Source: Candidatus Omnitrophota bacterium
GTDB taxonomy: Bacteria > Omnitrophota > Koll11 > Zapsychrales > Aceulaceae
Direction of reading: 5' to 3'
Assembly: GCA_029931885.1 (NCBI GenBank)
Contig: JAOZRJ010000102.1
Span: 1 to 5,976, forward strand
DNA: 5,976 nucleotides
Positions 1 to 5,578 of this stretch are shown piece by piece. The notes beneath the pieces are model-generated. The model did no database searches and was not told the origin of the DNA. It worked only from the letters and a program-made list of their open reading frames with translations. The position numbers and the translations under genes are program-made. Position 1 is the stretch's first letter. Each line of letters starts with the position of its first letter.

Positions 1-1
1 A

Positions 2-109
2 GTAAGTATTAAAAGTGTTGAACAGGCGAATCCTTTTCCGTCCTTTCCTGTAGATCTGAAATATCCAGAACTTTCTTTTAATATTGTTATTTCTTTTGAA
101 ATAGAATAA
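2..109 (+). CDS. C-terminal end of a probable TonB/TolA-like protein (5' truncated)
   Basis: An open frame enters from the left edge and ends at TAA 107-109, giving 35 residues. It contains the stretch VEQANPFPSFPVDLK followed by alternating hydrophobic residues (LSFNIVISFEIE) at the extreme C-terminus. A 'SPFPPFP...' turn followed by a final beta strand ending in 'xFE' is typical of the C-terminal domain of TonB/TolA-like energy transducers, periplasmic proteins that link the inner-membrane proton-motive-force motor to outer-membrane receptors. If correct, the cell has an outer membrane. Only the last strand is visible, so the family call rests on a short motif, and another periplasmic protein with the same C-terminal fold cannot be excluded. 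A 59-base gap separates it from the next likely start, and no clear hairpin-plus-T-run terminator is visible there. Confidence 0.55.
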   Translation, partial: VSIKSVEQANPFPSFPVDLKYPELSFNIVISFEIE

Positions 110-132
110 GTTTACGTAGTCATCTTCGTTTG

Positions 133-161
133 TTGACAAGGCGTCAAACCGATGCTATTCT
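133..161 (+). promoter_or_regulatory. Candidate sigma70-type promoter for the DUF1844-led gene cluster
   Basis: A perfect -35 hexamer TTGACA (133-138) is followed after exactly 17 bases by TATTCT (156-161), which matches TATAAT at four positions including the key TA...T. The bases TGC just before it (153-155) supply an extended -10 TGn element. Transcription would begin about 6-8 bases later, at roughly 167-169, which coincides with the ATG of the DUF1844 gene at 169. The site lies inside the apparent N-terminal extension of that frame (possible TTG starts at 130 and 133), which argues that the extension is not translated from this promoter. It is the best promoter match I found in the window. 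Confidence 0.6.
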
Positions 162-168
162 ACATTTT

Positions 169-471
169 ATGGAAAATATCAAGAAAGATAGTGAGCAAGG
201 CATTGCCGAAGAATTTGATTTCTTGACCTATATTACTAGCTTGGCTTTTCAGACAATGGTTTTTTTAGGTGAGATAGCAAATCCTGCATCAAATAAAATT
301 GAAAAAAATATTTTGCAGGCTAAATTTATTATCGACACATTAAGCATGCTTAGAGACAAGACTAAGGGAAATTTGTCTCAACAGGAAGAAAATATGCTTG
401 ATACATCTATTTATGAGTTACAAACTAAATATGTTGATATATTAAAAAAAGAAAAAGAATCTAATGGATAA
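169..471 (+). CDS. DUF1844 domain protein
   Basis: The product is a 100-residue protein of unknown function in the DUF1844 family. The family core is clear: DFLTYITSLAFQTMVFLGEIANP (residues 17-39) is a hydrophobic helical segment ending in the GEIxNP signature. It is followed by LQAKFIIDTLSMLRDKTKGNLSQQEE (about 49-74), with the characteristic IDTL-ML-KTKGNL spacing, and a charged C-terminal helix. Members are typically small, about 100 residues, found in diverse Gram-negative lineages, without an established biochemical role. The frame is open from a TTG at 130, but I chose ATG 169: the upstream extension overlaps a strong promoter, has no Shine-Dalgarno sequence, and adds nothing resembling the family. 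ATG 169 also lacks a Shine-Dalgarno sequence, consistent with a leaderless message. The stop overlaps the start of the next gene by 8 bases (464-471), so the two are probably co-translated. Confidence 0.85.
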   Translation: MENIKKDSEQGIAEEFDFLTYITSLAFQTMVFLGEIANPASNKIEKNILQAKFIIDTLSMLRDKTKGNLSQQEENMLDTSIYELQTKYVDILKKEKESNG

Positions 472-631
472 AGATTTATTAAATATTATTGCGTGTCCAT
501 CATGTAGAGGTGAGGTGAAAAAGGATGGTGAGAAGATTATTTGCTTAGCATGTGGCTATCAGTATCCGATCAAAGAAGATATTCCTGTTTTGCTTGTTGA
601 ATCAGGTGGAGAGCCGTTAAACAAAAAATGA
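464..631 (+). CDS. Trm112-like / UPF0434 zinc-ribbon small protein
   Basis: This 55-residue frame is easy to miss because of its size. It begins at ATG 464 inside the end of the DUF1844 gene and stops at TGA 629-631. The start [18 protein letters not shown], the later [10 protein letters not shown] and the end EDIPVLL reproduce the Trm112/YcaR layout: two cysteine pairs (C11/C14 and C27/C30) likely binding one zinc, then a 'Y-I-x-x-IPVLL' tail. In eukaryotes Trm112 activates several methyltransferases acting on tRNA, rRNA and release factors. Bacterial members are tiny stand-alone proteins with less defined roles, often beside envelope or tetraacyldisaccharide-kinase genes, a context not seen here. 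Its residues '[11 protein letters not shown]' are the strongest family signature. Upstream A/G-rich sequence gives only a weak Shine-Dalgarno, so coupling to DUF1844 translation is likely. Confidence 0.85.
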   Translation: MDKDLLNIIACPSCRGEVKKDGEKIICLACGYQYPIKEDIPVLLVESGGEPLNKK

Positions 632-632
632 A

Positions 633-636
633 AGGA
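633..636 (+). promoter_or_regulatory. Ribosome binding site that selects the aroQ start
   Basis: AGGA within AAAGGAAG lies six bases before ATG 643. It sits downstream of the alternative ATG at 628 (which overlaps the previous TGA as ATGA), so it can serve only the 643 start. Confidence 0.65.
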
Positions 637-642
637 AGCGAG

Positions 643-1083
643 ATGAAAAAGATTTTAGTTATTCATGGTCCGAACCTAGATCTTCTCGGCACAAGAGAGA
701 CCGATATCTATGGAAAAACATCGCTTTCTGATATTAACGAAGATTTGAATAAGATTGCAGCAGAAAATGATGTTGTGTTGGATATTATACAAACAAATCA
801 TGAAGGTGAAATTGTTGATGCTGTCGGAAGCGCTCCGAAGAATGAATTTTATGCAATTTTAATTAATCCAGCCGCTTATACCCATACTAGTGTTGCCATT
901 CGTGATGCAGTTGCTGCAGTTGATCTTCCGACCATTGAGGTTCATTTATCTAATATTTATGCTCGAGAAGAATTCCGGCAGACATCATTAATCTCTCCTG
1001 TTAGTACAGGGCAGATTTGTGGATTTGGTCCGGGTAGTTATGCTTTAGGTCTTCAAGCTATTTTATCTATAATTAAGAAGTGA
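643..1083 (+). CDS. aroQ: 3-dehydroquinate dehydratase, type II
   Basis: This cytoplasmic enzyme converts 3-dehydroquinate to 3-dehydroshikimate, the third step of the shikimate pathway to aromatic amino acids. From ATG 643 it is 146 residues, the normal size for the dodecameric type II class. Visible family motifs are [16 protein letters not shown] (4-19), [10 protein letters not shown] (50-59), [15 protein letters not shown] (75-89), [14 protein letters not shown] (99-112) and GQICGFG. The expected catalytic and binding residues are present: N11, R18, Y23, N75, H81, H101 and R112. From N75 onward these fall at the same numbers as in the Mycobacterium tuberculosis enzyme, which supports the 643 start. 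An upstream ATG at 628 would add MKGSE and overlap the previous stop. The stop overlaps the next gene's GTG as GTGA. In Bacillus subtilis the homologue yqhS likewise precedes an M24 peptidase and efp. The active site looks intact. Confidence 0.96.
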   Translation: MKKILVIHGPNLDLLGTRETDIYGKTSLSDINEDLNKIAAENDVVLDIIQTNHEGEIVDAVGSAPKNEFYAILINPAAYTHTSVAIRDAVAAVDLPTIEVHLSNIYAREEFRQTSLISPVSTGQICGFGPGSYALGLQAILSIIKK

Positions 1084-2126
1084 ACTCTTCGATAAAAAAA
1101 CTTATTTCCTCGTTTGAATATTACAACATTGACGCCTTTCTTGCAACAAAGGATGTTAATGTTTCATATCTCGTTGACTTTCCGTCGCAAGAATCATGGC
1201 TTATGGTATCACGTAATAAAGTTTTTTATATTACAGATGGACGATATATCTTAGATGCGCAGACTTCACTCCCAAAAAATATAGAAGTTGTTAAATATTC
1301 AAAGTCTTTTTTTCATACCGTTTTTGAATTAGCTAATCATCTAAAGATTCAACGATTAGGGTTTGATGATCGCCATATATCTTTGGCATCCTTTAAAAAG
1401 CTTAAAAAGAGTGTAAAAAGAAAAATAAAGCTTATTTCCGTAGTTGATAGCGTTGAAAGTTTAAGAATGATAAAAACTCGAAAAGAGGTTAAAAAGATTG
1501 ACCAGGCTATCAACTTAACCTTAGAATGTTACGCTTATGCAAAACGTTTTATACGTTTTAACATGACAGAAGAGGATATTTTAAAGAAGTTAGACCGCTA
1601 TGTTAAGAACCATGGCGCGAAATTTTCTTTTCCTCCAATTATCGCTTCCGGACCCAACTCATGTTTGCCTCATGCACGCGTTACAAGTCGAAAAGTCCGA
1701 CGAGGAGAGCCTATTATTATCGATATGGGAATTGACATAAACGGCTACAAGTCTGACTTGACACGTGTGTTTTTTTTGGGTAAAATACCACATCAAATTA
1801 CGGATGTTTATAATTTTGTACGTCAGGCGCAGCAAATCGCGATTAATAAAGTTCGGCCAGGCATTGAGATTAGCAAGATTGATCAAGAGGCGCGAAACTT
1901 TCTCAAAAAGAACGACTTAGACAAATTATTCAATCATTCTTTAGGGCATGGAATAGGATTGGAAGTTCACGAGGCGCCTGCGATTTCTTTAAAAAATTCT
2001 TCAGTGTTGCAAGAAGGAATGATTTTTACTATTGAACCAGGTGTCTATTTTCCTGGTCAATTCGGCATTCGTGTTGAAGATATGATTTTAGTAACGTCAA
2101 GTGGGTGTAAAATTTTAAGTAATTAA
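1080..2126 (+). CDS. M24 family Xaa-Pro aminopeptidase (YqhT-like)
   Basis: This is a 348-residue cytoplasmic metallopeptidase predicted to remove an N-terminal residue preceding proline. Residues 1 to about 125 form a creatinase-type N-terminal domain ([12 protein letters not shown] near the start). Residues about 130-345 form the pita-bread catalytic domain. All five dinuclear-metal ligands of the family are visible: D215 and D226 ([16 protein letters not shown], 11 apart as in prolidases), H290 ([14 protein letters not shown]), E319 (TIEPGVY) and E333 (GIRVEDM). H297 and the PHARVTSR segment are also as expected. It starts at GTG 1080, overlapping the aroQ stop by four bases and lacking a clear Shine-Dalgarno sequence, so translation is probably coupled. 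Length matches Bacillus YqhT-type enzymes. Prolidase (dipeptidase) activity cannot be told apart from aminopeptidase activity by sequence alone. Confidence 0.93.
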   Translation: MNSSIKKLISSFEYYNIDAFLATKDVNVSYLVDFPSQESWLMVSRNKVFYITDGRYILDAQTSLPKNIEVVKYSKSFFHTVFELANHLKIQRLGFDDRHISLASFKKLKKSVKRKIKLISVVDSVESLRMIKTRKEVKKIDQAINLTLECYAYAKRFIRFNMTEEDILKKLDRYVKNHGAKFSFPPIIASGPNSCLPHARVTSRKVRRGEPIIIDMGIDINGYKSDLTRVFFLGKIPHQITDVYNFVRQAQQIAINKVRPGIEISKIDQEARNFLKKNDLDKLFNHSLGHGIGLEVHEAPAISLKNSSVLQEGMIFTIEPGVYFPGQFGIRVEDMILVTSSGCKILSN

Positions 2127-2156
2127 TACTTATAGCTTTTATATTATTAATATAAT

Positions 2157-2161
2157 AAGGA
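2157..2161 (+). promoter_or_regulatory. Ribosome binding site of efp
   Basis: AAGGA (within AAGGAAA) ends five bases before GTG 2167. This supports the GTG start, which has no nearby in-frame ATG competitor. It is one of the few genes here with its own gap (40 bases) rather than an overlap. Confidence 0.65.
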
Positions 2162-2166
2162 AATCT

Positions 2167-2733
2167 GTGACGATAACAATTAATCAAATTACCTCAGGAA
2201 TGGGGTTGCGAGTTGATGGTAACATTTATATCGTCAATGAATACAGTCATGTCAAGCCAGGAAAAGGTACTGCTTTTGTTCGAGTCAAGTTAAAGAATCT
2301 TAAGACAGGCCTCGTTATAGAAAGAACCTTTAAGACTGCTGATAAGCTCGATGATATTTTTCTAGAAGAAAGAATTTTACAGTTTCTTTATCGATCCGAC
2401 CAAGAATTTCATTTTTTAGATCAAATTACTTTTGAAGAAATGATTGTTTCTGATGATCTTTTAGGAGATGTTGTAAAATATTTACAAGATAATCTTAATG
2501 TTACGGGCTATGTCTATGAAGGGCAGGTTTTAAAGATTAGTTTACCGAATTTTATTGAAGCGCAAATTTCGGAAACTGAACCTGGCTTAAAGGGAGATTC
2601 CGCCCGTGCGGGAACGAAACCAGCAAGAATTAGTACAGGGGCAGATATTCAAGTTCCTCTTTTTATTGAATTAGAGGAATGGATTAAAGTTGATACACGA
2701 ACCGGAACTTATGTTGAGAGGGTAAGAAAATGA
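2167..2733 (+). CDS. efp: Translation elongation factor P
   Basis: EF-P binds between the P and E sites of the ribosome and relieves stalling at consecutive prolines. The 188-residue length and three-domain layout are standard: an N-terminal KOW-like barrel (about 1-62), a central OB domain (about 66-128) and a C-terminal OB domain (about 130-187). The tip loop HVKPGKGTAFVRVKLKN carries K33 in PGKG, the position that is post-translationally modified in lysine-type EF-Ps (lysylated in Escherichia coli, aminopentanolylated in Bacillus). This is not the arginine type rhamnosylated by EarP. The C-terminal signature GLKGDSARAGTKPA is recognisable, with a short GC-rich palindrome in its codons (2598-2614). 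No modification enzyme is in the window, so the type of modification is unknown. It starts at GTG 2167, and its TGA overlaps the accB ATG as ATGA. In B. subtilis efp also follows the aroQ and M24 genes. Confidence 0.96.
   Translation: MTITINQITSGMGLRVDGNIYIVNEYSHVKPGKGTAFVRVKLKNLKTGLVIERTFKTADKLDDIFLEERILQFLYRSDQEFHFLDQITFEEMIVSDDLLGDVVKYLQDNLNVTGYVYEGQVLKISLPNFIEAQISETEPGLKGDSARAGTKPARISTGADIQVPLFIELEEWIKVDTRTGTYVERVRK
2598..2614. repeat. Short GC-rich imperfect palindrome inside efp
   Basis: TTCCGCCCGTGCGGGAA can fold as TTCC + GC / loop CCGT / GC + GGAA with one bulged G, or as a CCCG-TG-CGGG stem. It encodes SARAG of the C-terminal EF-P signature, and its codons are markedly more GC-rich than those around it. 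The homologous segment in other EF-Ps has the same length, so nothing has been inserted in the protein. It may be chance, or a member of a dispersed palindromic repeat. One copy cannot decide. Confidence 0.3.
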
Positions 2734-3188
2734 ATTTAAAAGAAATTAAAGAAATTGTTAAATTAATGAACGAAAATGAGCTTTCAGAAATTGAGGTTGA
2801 GCACGAGGGTGGTAAAATTAAGCTTAGAAAAGGTCCTTCGGGTGATCCAGTTATTATTTCGAACCCTCCAGGTGGGTACCCTGCAGCCCCAGTGTCTTCA
2901 GCACCTGCATCAGGACCAGCAGAAGCTGAGCAAGTATCTTCAAAAGGATTAAAGGAGATCAAGGCTCCGATGGTTGGAACATTTTATCGTTCACCGTCTC
3001 CTGACGCGCCACCATTTGTTGAGGTAGGTCAAGTTGTCGAGATTGGGCAAGCTGTTTGCATTTTAGAAGCTATGAAATTAATGAATGAAATTAAGTCAGA
3101 TGTTCGTGGAAAAATTACTGAAATTAAAATTGAGAACGCTGAACCAGTAGAATTTGGAACAGTATTGCTTCTCGTAGAGCCTGTTTAA
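2730..3188 (+). CDS. accB: Biotin carboxyl carrier protein of acetyl-CoA carboxylase
   Basis: BCCP carries biotin between the biotin carboxylase and carboxyltransferase parts of acetyl-CoA carboxylase, the first committed step of fatty-acid synthesis in the cytoplasm. The 152-residue protein has an N-terminal helix-rich segment (1-35, [18 protein letters not shown]), a Pro/Ala/Ser linker (about 46-68) and a C-terminal biotinyl domain (about 76-152). K116 in EAMKLMNEI is the biotinylated lysine. The 'thumb' loop SPSPDAPPF, typical of acetyl-CoA carboxylase BCCPs, is present (about 88-96), which separates it from the carrier domains of pyruvate or oxaloacetate carboxylases. It begins at ATG 2730, overlapping the efp stop, and is followed after four bases by accC. 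The efp-accB junction indicates co-transcription of a translation factor with fatty-acid synthesis genes. Confidence 0.96.
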   Translation: MNLKEIKEIVKLMNENELSEIEVEHEGGKIKLRKGPSGDPVIISNPPGGYPAAPVSSAPASGPAEAEQVSSKGLKEIKAPMVGTFYRSPSPDAPPFVEVGQVVEIGQAVCILEAMKLMNEIKSDVRGKITEIKIENAEPVEFGTVLLLVEPV

Positions 3189-3192
3189 AAAT

Positions 3193-4554
3193 ATGTTTTC
3201 AAAAATACTTATAGCTAATAGAGGAGAAATTGCTCTTCGTATTGTTCGTGCCTGTAAAGAGCTTGGCGTTAGGACTGTTGCTGTTTACTCTGAGGCTGAT
3301 CGCAGTTCTTTGCATGTTCGTTTTGCCGATGAGGCCGTCTGTATTGGTAATGCCTCAAGCCGTGATAGCTATTTAAATATTCCAGCAATTATTTCTGCGG
3401 CAGAAATAACAAATGTTGAGGCTATTCATCCCGGATATGGATTTTTAGCTGAGAATGCGCATTTCGCAGAGATTTGTGAATCTTGTCATATTGCTTTTAT
3501 TGGGCCTACTCCTGAATGTATGCGCTTAATGGGAGATAAGGTTTCAGCCAGAAATGCTATGAAAAAAGCAGGAATTCCGATCACGCCTGGCGGGAATTCT
3601 ATTATAAAAAATAAAGAAGAAGCTTTGAAGATTGTTAAACAAATTAAGTATCCGGTTATCATTAAGGCTACAGCTGGAGGAGGCGGTAAGGGTATGCGTG
3701 TTTGCCATAATGATGTAACCCTTATTAGTTCATTGACAATGGCTCAAACGGAAGCTGAAGCAAGTTTTGGAAATCCTGATGTTTACATTGAAAAATATAT
3801 TATGAATCCTCGACATATTGAAATTCAAATCTTAGCTGACTATCACGGAAATATTGTTCATTTAGGTGAACGTGATTGCAGCATTCAAAGGCGGCATCAG
3901 AAACTTCTTGAAGAGTCTCCTTCTCCTGCTTTAAGTAACAGTTTACGCAAAAAAATGGGAGAGATGGCTGTTAAAGGCGCTAAATCCGTAGATTATCGAG
4001 GAGTTGGGACAGTAGAATTTTTATTAGATGACGACGGAACATTTTATTTTATGGAAATGAATACGCGTGTTCAAGTTGAGCATCCTGTCACTGAAATGGT
4101 TACGGGGATTGATATTTTGAAAGCACAAATTCGAGCTGCGGCAGGAGAAAAACTTGGATTCAAGCAAGATGATATAAAGATTACTGGTGCTGCCATTGAA
4201 TGTCGTATTAACGCTGAAGATCCAGAGAATAATTTTATGCCATGTCCTGGAAAGATTGAAGAATTAAATATTCCTGGCGGGCCAGGCGTTCGAGTGGATA
4301 CGCATATTTATCAGAATTATCTCATTAGTCCGTTTTATGATTCTATGGTCGCAAAATTAATTGTGCACGGAAAAAATCGTAATGAAGCTATTAAAACAAT
4401 GAATCGTGCCTTAGATGAGTTTTATATTGCGCCGATTAAAACAACGGTTAATTTTCATAAGCAAATTTTACAGCATCCATTATTTCTTGAAGGAAAGATT
4501 TCTACACATTTTTTAGAAAAAATGGGTAGAGGCGAGCTGGAAACTCGAGGATAA
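3193..4554 (+). CDS. accC: Acetyl-CoA carboxylase, biotin carboxylase subunit
   Basis: AccC uses ATP and bicarbonate to carboxylate the biotin on BCCP. It is 453 residues, the usual length, with the ATP-grasp layout: an N-terminal domain ([13 protein letters not shown], 5-17), a glycine-rich ATP lid ([11 protein letters not shown], 159-169) and a C-terminal biotin-carboxylase domain. Key residues known from the Escherichia coli enzyme are identifiable: K116, K158, C229 and K237 ([16 protein letters not shown]), E275, E288 and N290, the catalytic R292, VQVEHP (293-298) and R338 ([10 protein letters not shown]). The start at 3193 lies four bases after the accB stop and has no distinct Shine-Dalgarno, so it is probably coupled to accB. 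The carboxyltransferase genes accA and accD are not here. The protein could in principle also serve another biotin enzyme, but pairing with an accB bearing the thumb loop makes acetyl-CoA carboxylase the clear reading. Confidence 0.97.
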   Translation: MFSKILIANRGEIALRIVRACKELGVRTVAVYSEADRSSLHVRFADEAVCIGNASSRDSYLNIPAIISAAEITNVEAIHPGYGFLAENAHFAEICESCHIAFIGPTPECMRLMGDKVSARNAMKKAGIPITPGGNSIIKNKEEALKIVKQIKYPVIIKATAGGGGKGMRVCHNDVTLISSLTMAQTEAEASFGNPDVYIEKYIMNPRHIEIQILADYHGNIVHLGERDCSIQRRHQKLLEESPSPALSNSLRKKMGEMAVKGAKSVDYRGVGTVEFLLDDDGTFYFMEMNTRVQVEHPVTEMVTGIDILKAQIRAAAGEKLGFKQDDIKITGAAIECRINAEDPENNFMPCPGKIEELNIPGGPGVRVDTHIYQNYLISPFYDSMVAKLIVHGKNRNEAIKTMNRALDEFYIAPIKTTVNFHKQILQHPLFLEGKISTHFLEKMGRGELETRG

Positions 4555-4571
4555 GTCTTTGAACATTTTAG

Positions 4572-4577
4572 AAGGAG
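4572..4577 (+). promoter_or_regulatory. Ribosome binding site of the Asp23/Gls24 gene
   Basis: A full AAGGAG ends nine bases before ATG 4587. It is one of the strongest Shine-Dalgarno matches in the window and suggests independent, efficient translation of this gene after the 32-base gap from accC. Confidence 0.7.
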
Positions 4578-4586
4578 AGATTTAAG

Positions 4587-4940
4587 ATGAAAGAAGATCA
4601 AAAGGTTGATTACGGATCAATCCAAATTCATAAAGAAGTTTTAGAAGATATTGTTTTGTCGGTTATTCATGAATCTGACGAGATAGTAATGGCACCGCAG
4701 AATATTTTTAAGAATTTTTTAAATATTCTTAAGAAGCATAAAAATTCTGGGGTTATCGTATCCATTGACAAAGAGAATGAAGTCAGCATAGAGGTTAGGA
4801 TTTACGTCCAGTATGGTATTAATATTCCTGATGTGTCACGTCAGCTTCAAGATGCTATTCGCGATGCTATTGGCCGAACAACCGATATCAACTTAAAAGA
4901 CGTTCATATTAATATTCAAGGTATCGAGGGAGGGGCGTGA
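4587..4940 (+). CDS. Asp23/Gls24 family envelope stress protein (YqhY-like)
   Basis: The 117-residue protein belongs to the Asp23/Gls24 (DUF322) family. The N-terminal YGSIQIHKEVLEDIVLSVIHE (about 9-29) and the C-terminal half, with VSIEVRIYVQYGINIPDVSRQLQD (about 69-92) and DVHINIQGI (about 106-114), match the family's 'I-x-IP-V---Q--' and terminal beta-strand pattern. No signal peptide or membrane segment is visible, so it is cytoplasmic. In Staphylococcus aureus Asp23 is an abundant protein held at the membrane by AmaP. In Bacillus subtilis the homologue YqhY is encoded right after accB-accC and has been connected with acetyl-CoA carboxylase control. The same position after accC here supports a YqhY-like role, but that is inference. 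The TGA overlaps a possible GTG of the next gene, and that gene is AmaP-like, making a natural partner pair. Confidence 0.88.
   Translation: MKEDQKVDYGSIQIHKEVLEDIVLSVIHESDEIVMAPQNIFKNFLNILKKHKNSGVIVSIDKENEVSIEVRIYVQYGINIPDVSRQLQDAIRDAIGRTTDINLKDVHINIQGIEGGA
4929..4933 (+). promoter_or_regulatory. Ribosome binding site that selects the start of the AmaP-like gene
   Basis: GGAGG lies within a G-rich run (4926-4935) at the end of the Asp23 gene. It is nine bases from ATG 4943 but only three from the overlapping GTG 4937, so ATG 4943 is the better-placed start. Confidence 0.6.
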
Positions 4941-4942
4941 TT

Positions 4943-5176
4943 ATGAGAGTTTTTACCCATATTGTTATGTTATTTTATATTACAATTATTTTACTAGTTG
5001 GAGGATCAGTTATAGCTTTTGTTTCGCACGCCATGACGCTGTCTGAAGTGAATTATTATTTGGGGATAGCTTATAATGATATAAATTTAAGAGCTCTTAT
5101 TATCGCGATTACAGGGTCGCTAGTTTTTTTAAGCCTTCTTTTTTCTATGATTATTACCGGCCGCCACCAAAAATAA
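4943..5176 (+). CDS. AmaP-like membrane anchor, N-terminal membrane part (ends at in-frame TAA)
   Basis: From ATG 4943 this reads 77 residues with two clear transmembrane helices: about 7-27 (IVMLFYITIILLVGGSVIAF) and about 51-71 (ALIIAITGSLVFLSLLFSMII). They are joined by a loop of about 23 residues and followed by the basic TGRHQK before TAA 5174-5176. Two N-terminal helices leading into a cytoplasmic Asp23-like domain is the layout of AmaP, the membrane anchor of Asp23 in Staphylococcus, and the gene lies directly after an Asp23-family gene. The same reading frame continues beyond the TAA into that missing domain (5177-5554). This is therefore most likely the front half of one interrupted gene, or of a gene read through at the stop, rather than a complete small membrane protein. 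A GTG at 4937 overlapping the previous stop is an alternative start. The anchor half alone would lack the part expected to contact Asp23. Confidence 0.75.
   Translation: MRVFTHIVMLFYITIILLVGGSVIAFVSHAMTLSEVNYYLGIAYNDINLRALIIAITGSLVFLSLLFSMIITGRHQK
5174..5176 (+). other. In-frame TAA interrupting the AmaP-like gene
   Basis: This codon is in the same frame as both the membrane part upstream and the Asp23-like part downstream (4943, 5174 and 5240 are all separated by multiples of three). Immediately after it the frame reads RTIAFYNTAGRVSISLSALEE, the conserved beginning of the AmaP soluble domain, with no frame change. A single base substitution from AAA, CAA or GAA would explain it. An assembly error, a true nonsense mutation, readthrough or a split gene all remain possible. 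Confidence 0.8.
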
Positions 5177-5554
5177 AGAACAATTGCCTTTTATAATACA
5201 GCAGGTAGGGTTAGTATTTCTTTAAGTGCCCTAGAGGAGATGATCAGGCGATCGGTTTCAAAAATGTCAGAGGTTAAAGAAATTAAGCCGAGCATTTTGG
5301 CAACAAAAAAAGGAATTGAAATTATTTCTCGATTAATTTTAAAAGAAGATGTCAGCATTCCTGAAATGACAGCTCAGTTGCAAGATTTAATCAAGAATCG
5401 CGTTCAGGATGTTCTGGGAGTAGAAGAGAATGTCATTGTTAAGCTTCATATTGTTAAAATTTCTTCGTCAGGTGGAAAAGAAAAATATCTTAAAAATGAT
5501 GAAGTTGATCAAAAAGAAGAGCTTTCTGTTCCTTTTAAAGGATATCGTAAGTAG
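5177..5554 (+). pseudogene. AmaP-like protein, C-terminal Asp23-like domain downstream of the in-frame stop
   Basis: Bases 5177-5551 encode 125 codons continuing the AmaP frame to TAG 5552-5554. The first ATG is at 5240 (MIRRSVSKMSEV), with another at 5264. The 21 codons before 5240 already encode conserved family sequence (RTIAFYN...GRVSISLSALEE), so a start at 5240 would remove part of the domain. The AGGAG before it touches the ATG directly, which is poor spacing for initiation. The domain repeats features of the neighbouring Asp23 gene: IPEMTAQLQDLI here and IPDVSRQLQDAI there, each followed by a terminal strand (VIVKLHIVKI and DVHINIQGI). The last 25 or so residues are charged and probably disordered. 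With the upstream 77 residues the restored protein would be about 203 residues, a normal AmaP length. Whether this half is ever made is unknown. Confidence 0.72.
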
Positions 5555-5578
5555 ATATTTTAAATCGGTAGGTAAATT

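Noticed and set aside
130..168. N-terminal extension of the DUF1844 frame from TTG 130
   Set aside because: The bases form a promoter-like element, there is no Shine-Dalgarno sequence, and the extra 13 residues do not resemble the family.
628..642. Earlier ATG for aroQ at 628, overlapping the Trm112 stop
   Set aside because: ATG 643 has AGGA at good spacing and gives catalytic residue numbering that matches characterised type II enzymes. The upstream start stays possible but less likely.
1659..1886. 75-codon reverse-strand open frame inside the M24 peptidase gene
   Set aside because: It lies fully within a gene with all catalytic residues conserved, shows no recognisable motif and has no ribosome binding site, so it is a shadow frame.
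2139..2155. Perfect inverted repeat TTATATTA-T-TAATATAA between the M24 gene and efp
   Set aside because: It is made only of A and T with a one-base centre, so it cannot form a stable hairpin terminator and is likely chance in an AT-rich gap.
2151..2156. TATAAT just before the efp ribosome binding site
   Set aside because: No -35-like hexamer lies 16-18 bases upstream (ACTTAT is at that place), and a start from it would remove the Shine-Dalgarno sequence from the message.
2684..2962. 92-codon reverse-strand open frame across the efp-accB junction
   Set aside because: Its Pro/Gly/Ala-rich sequence is the mirror of the accB linker codons, and both forward genes are well supported.
4708..4732. 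8-base inverted repeat TTAAGAAT...ATTCTTAA inside the Asp23 gene
   Set aside because: It is AT-rich with a 9-base loop and is explained by lysine, asparagine, isoleucine and phenylalanine codons. It has no T-run or position suggesting a regulatory role.
5192..5197. TATAAT after the internal stop of the AmaP-like gene, as a possible promoter for the second half
   Set aside because: No matching -35 sequence is found at proper spacing, and the bases encode conserved family residues (FYN).
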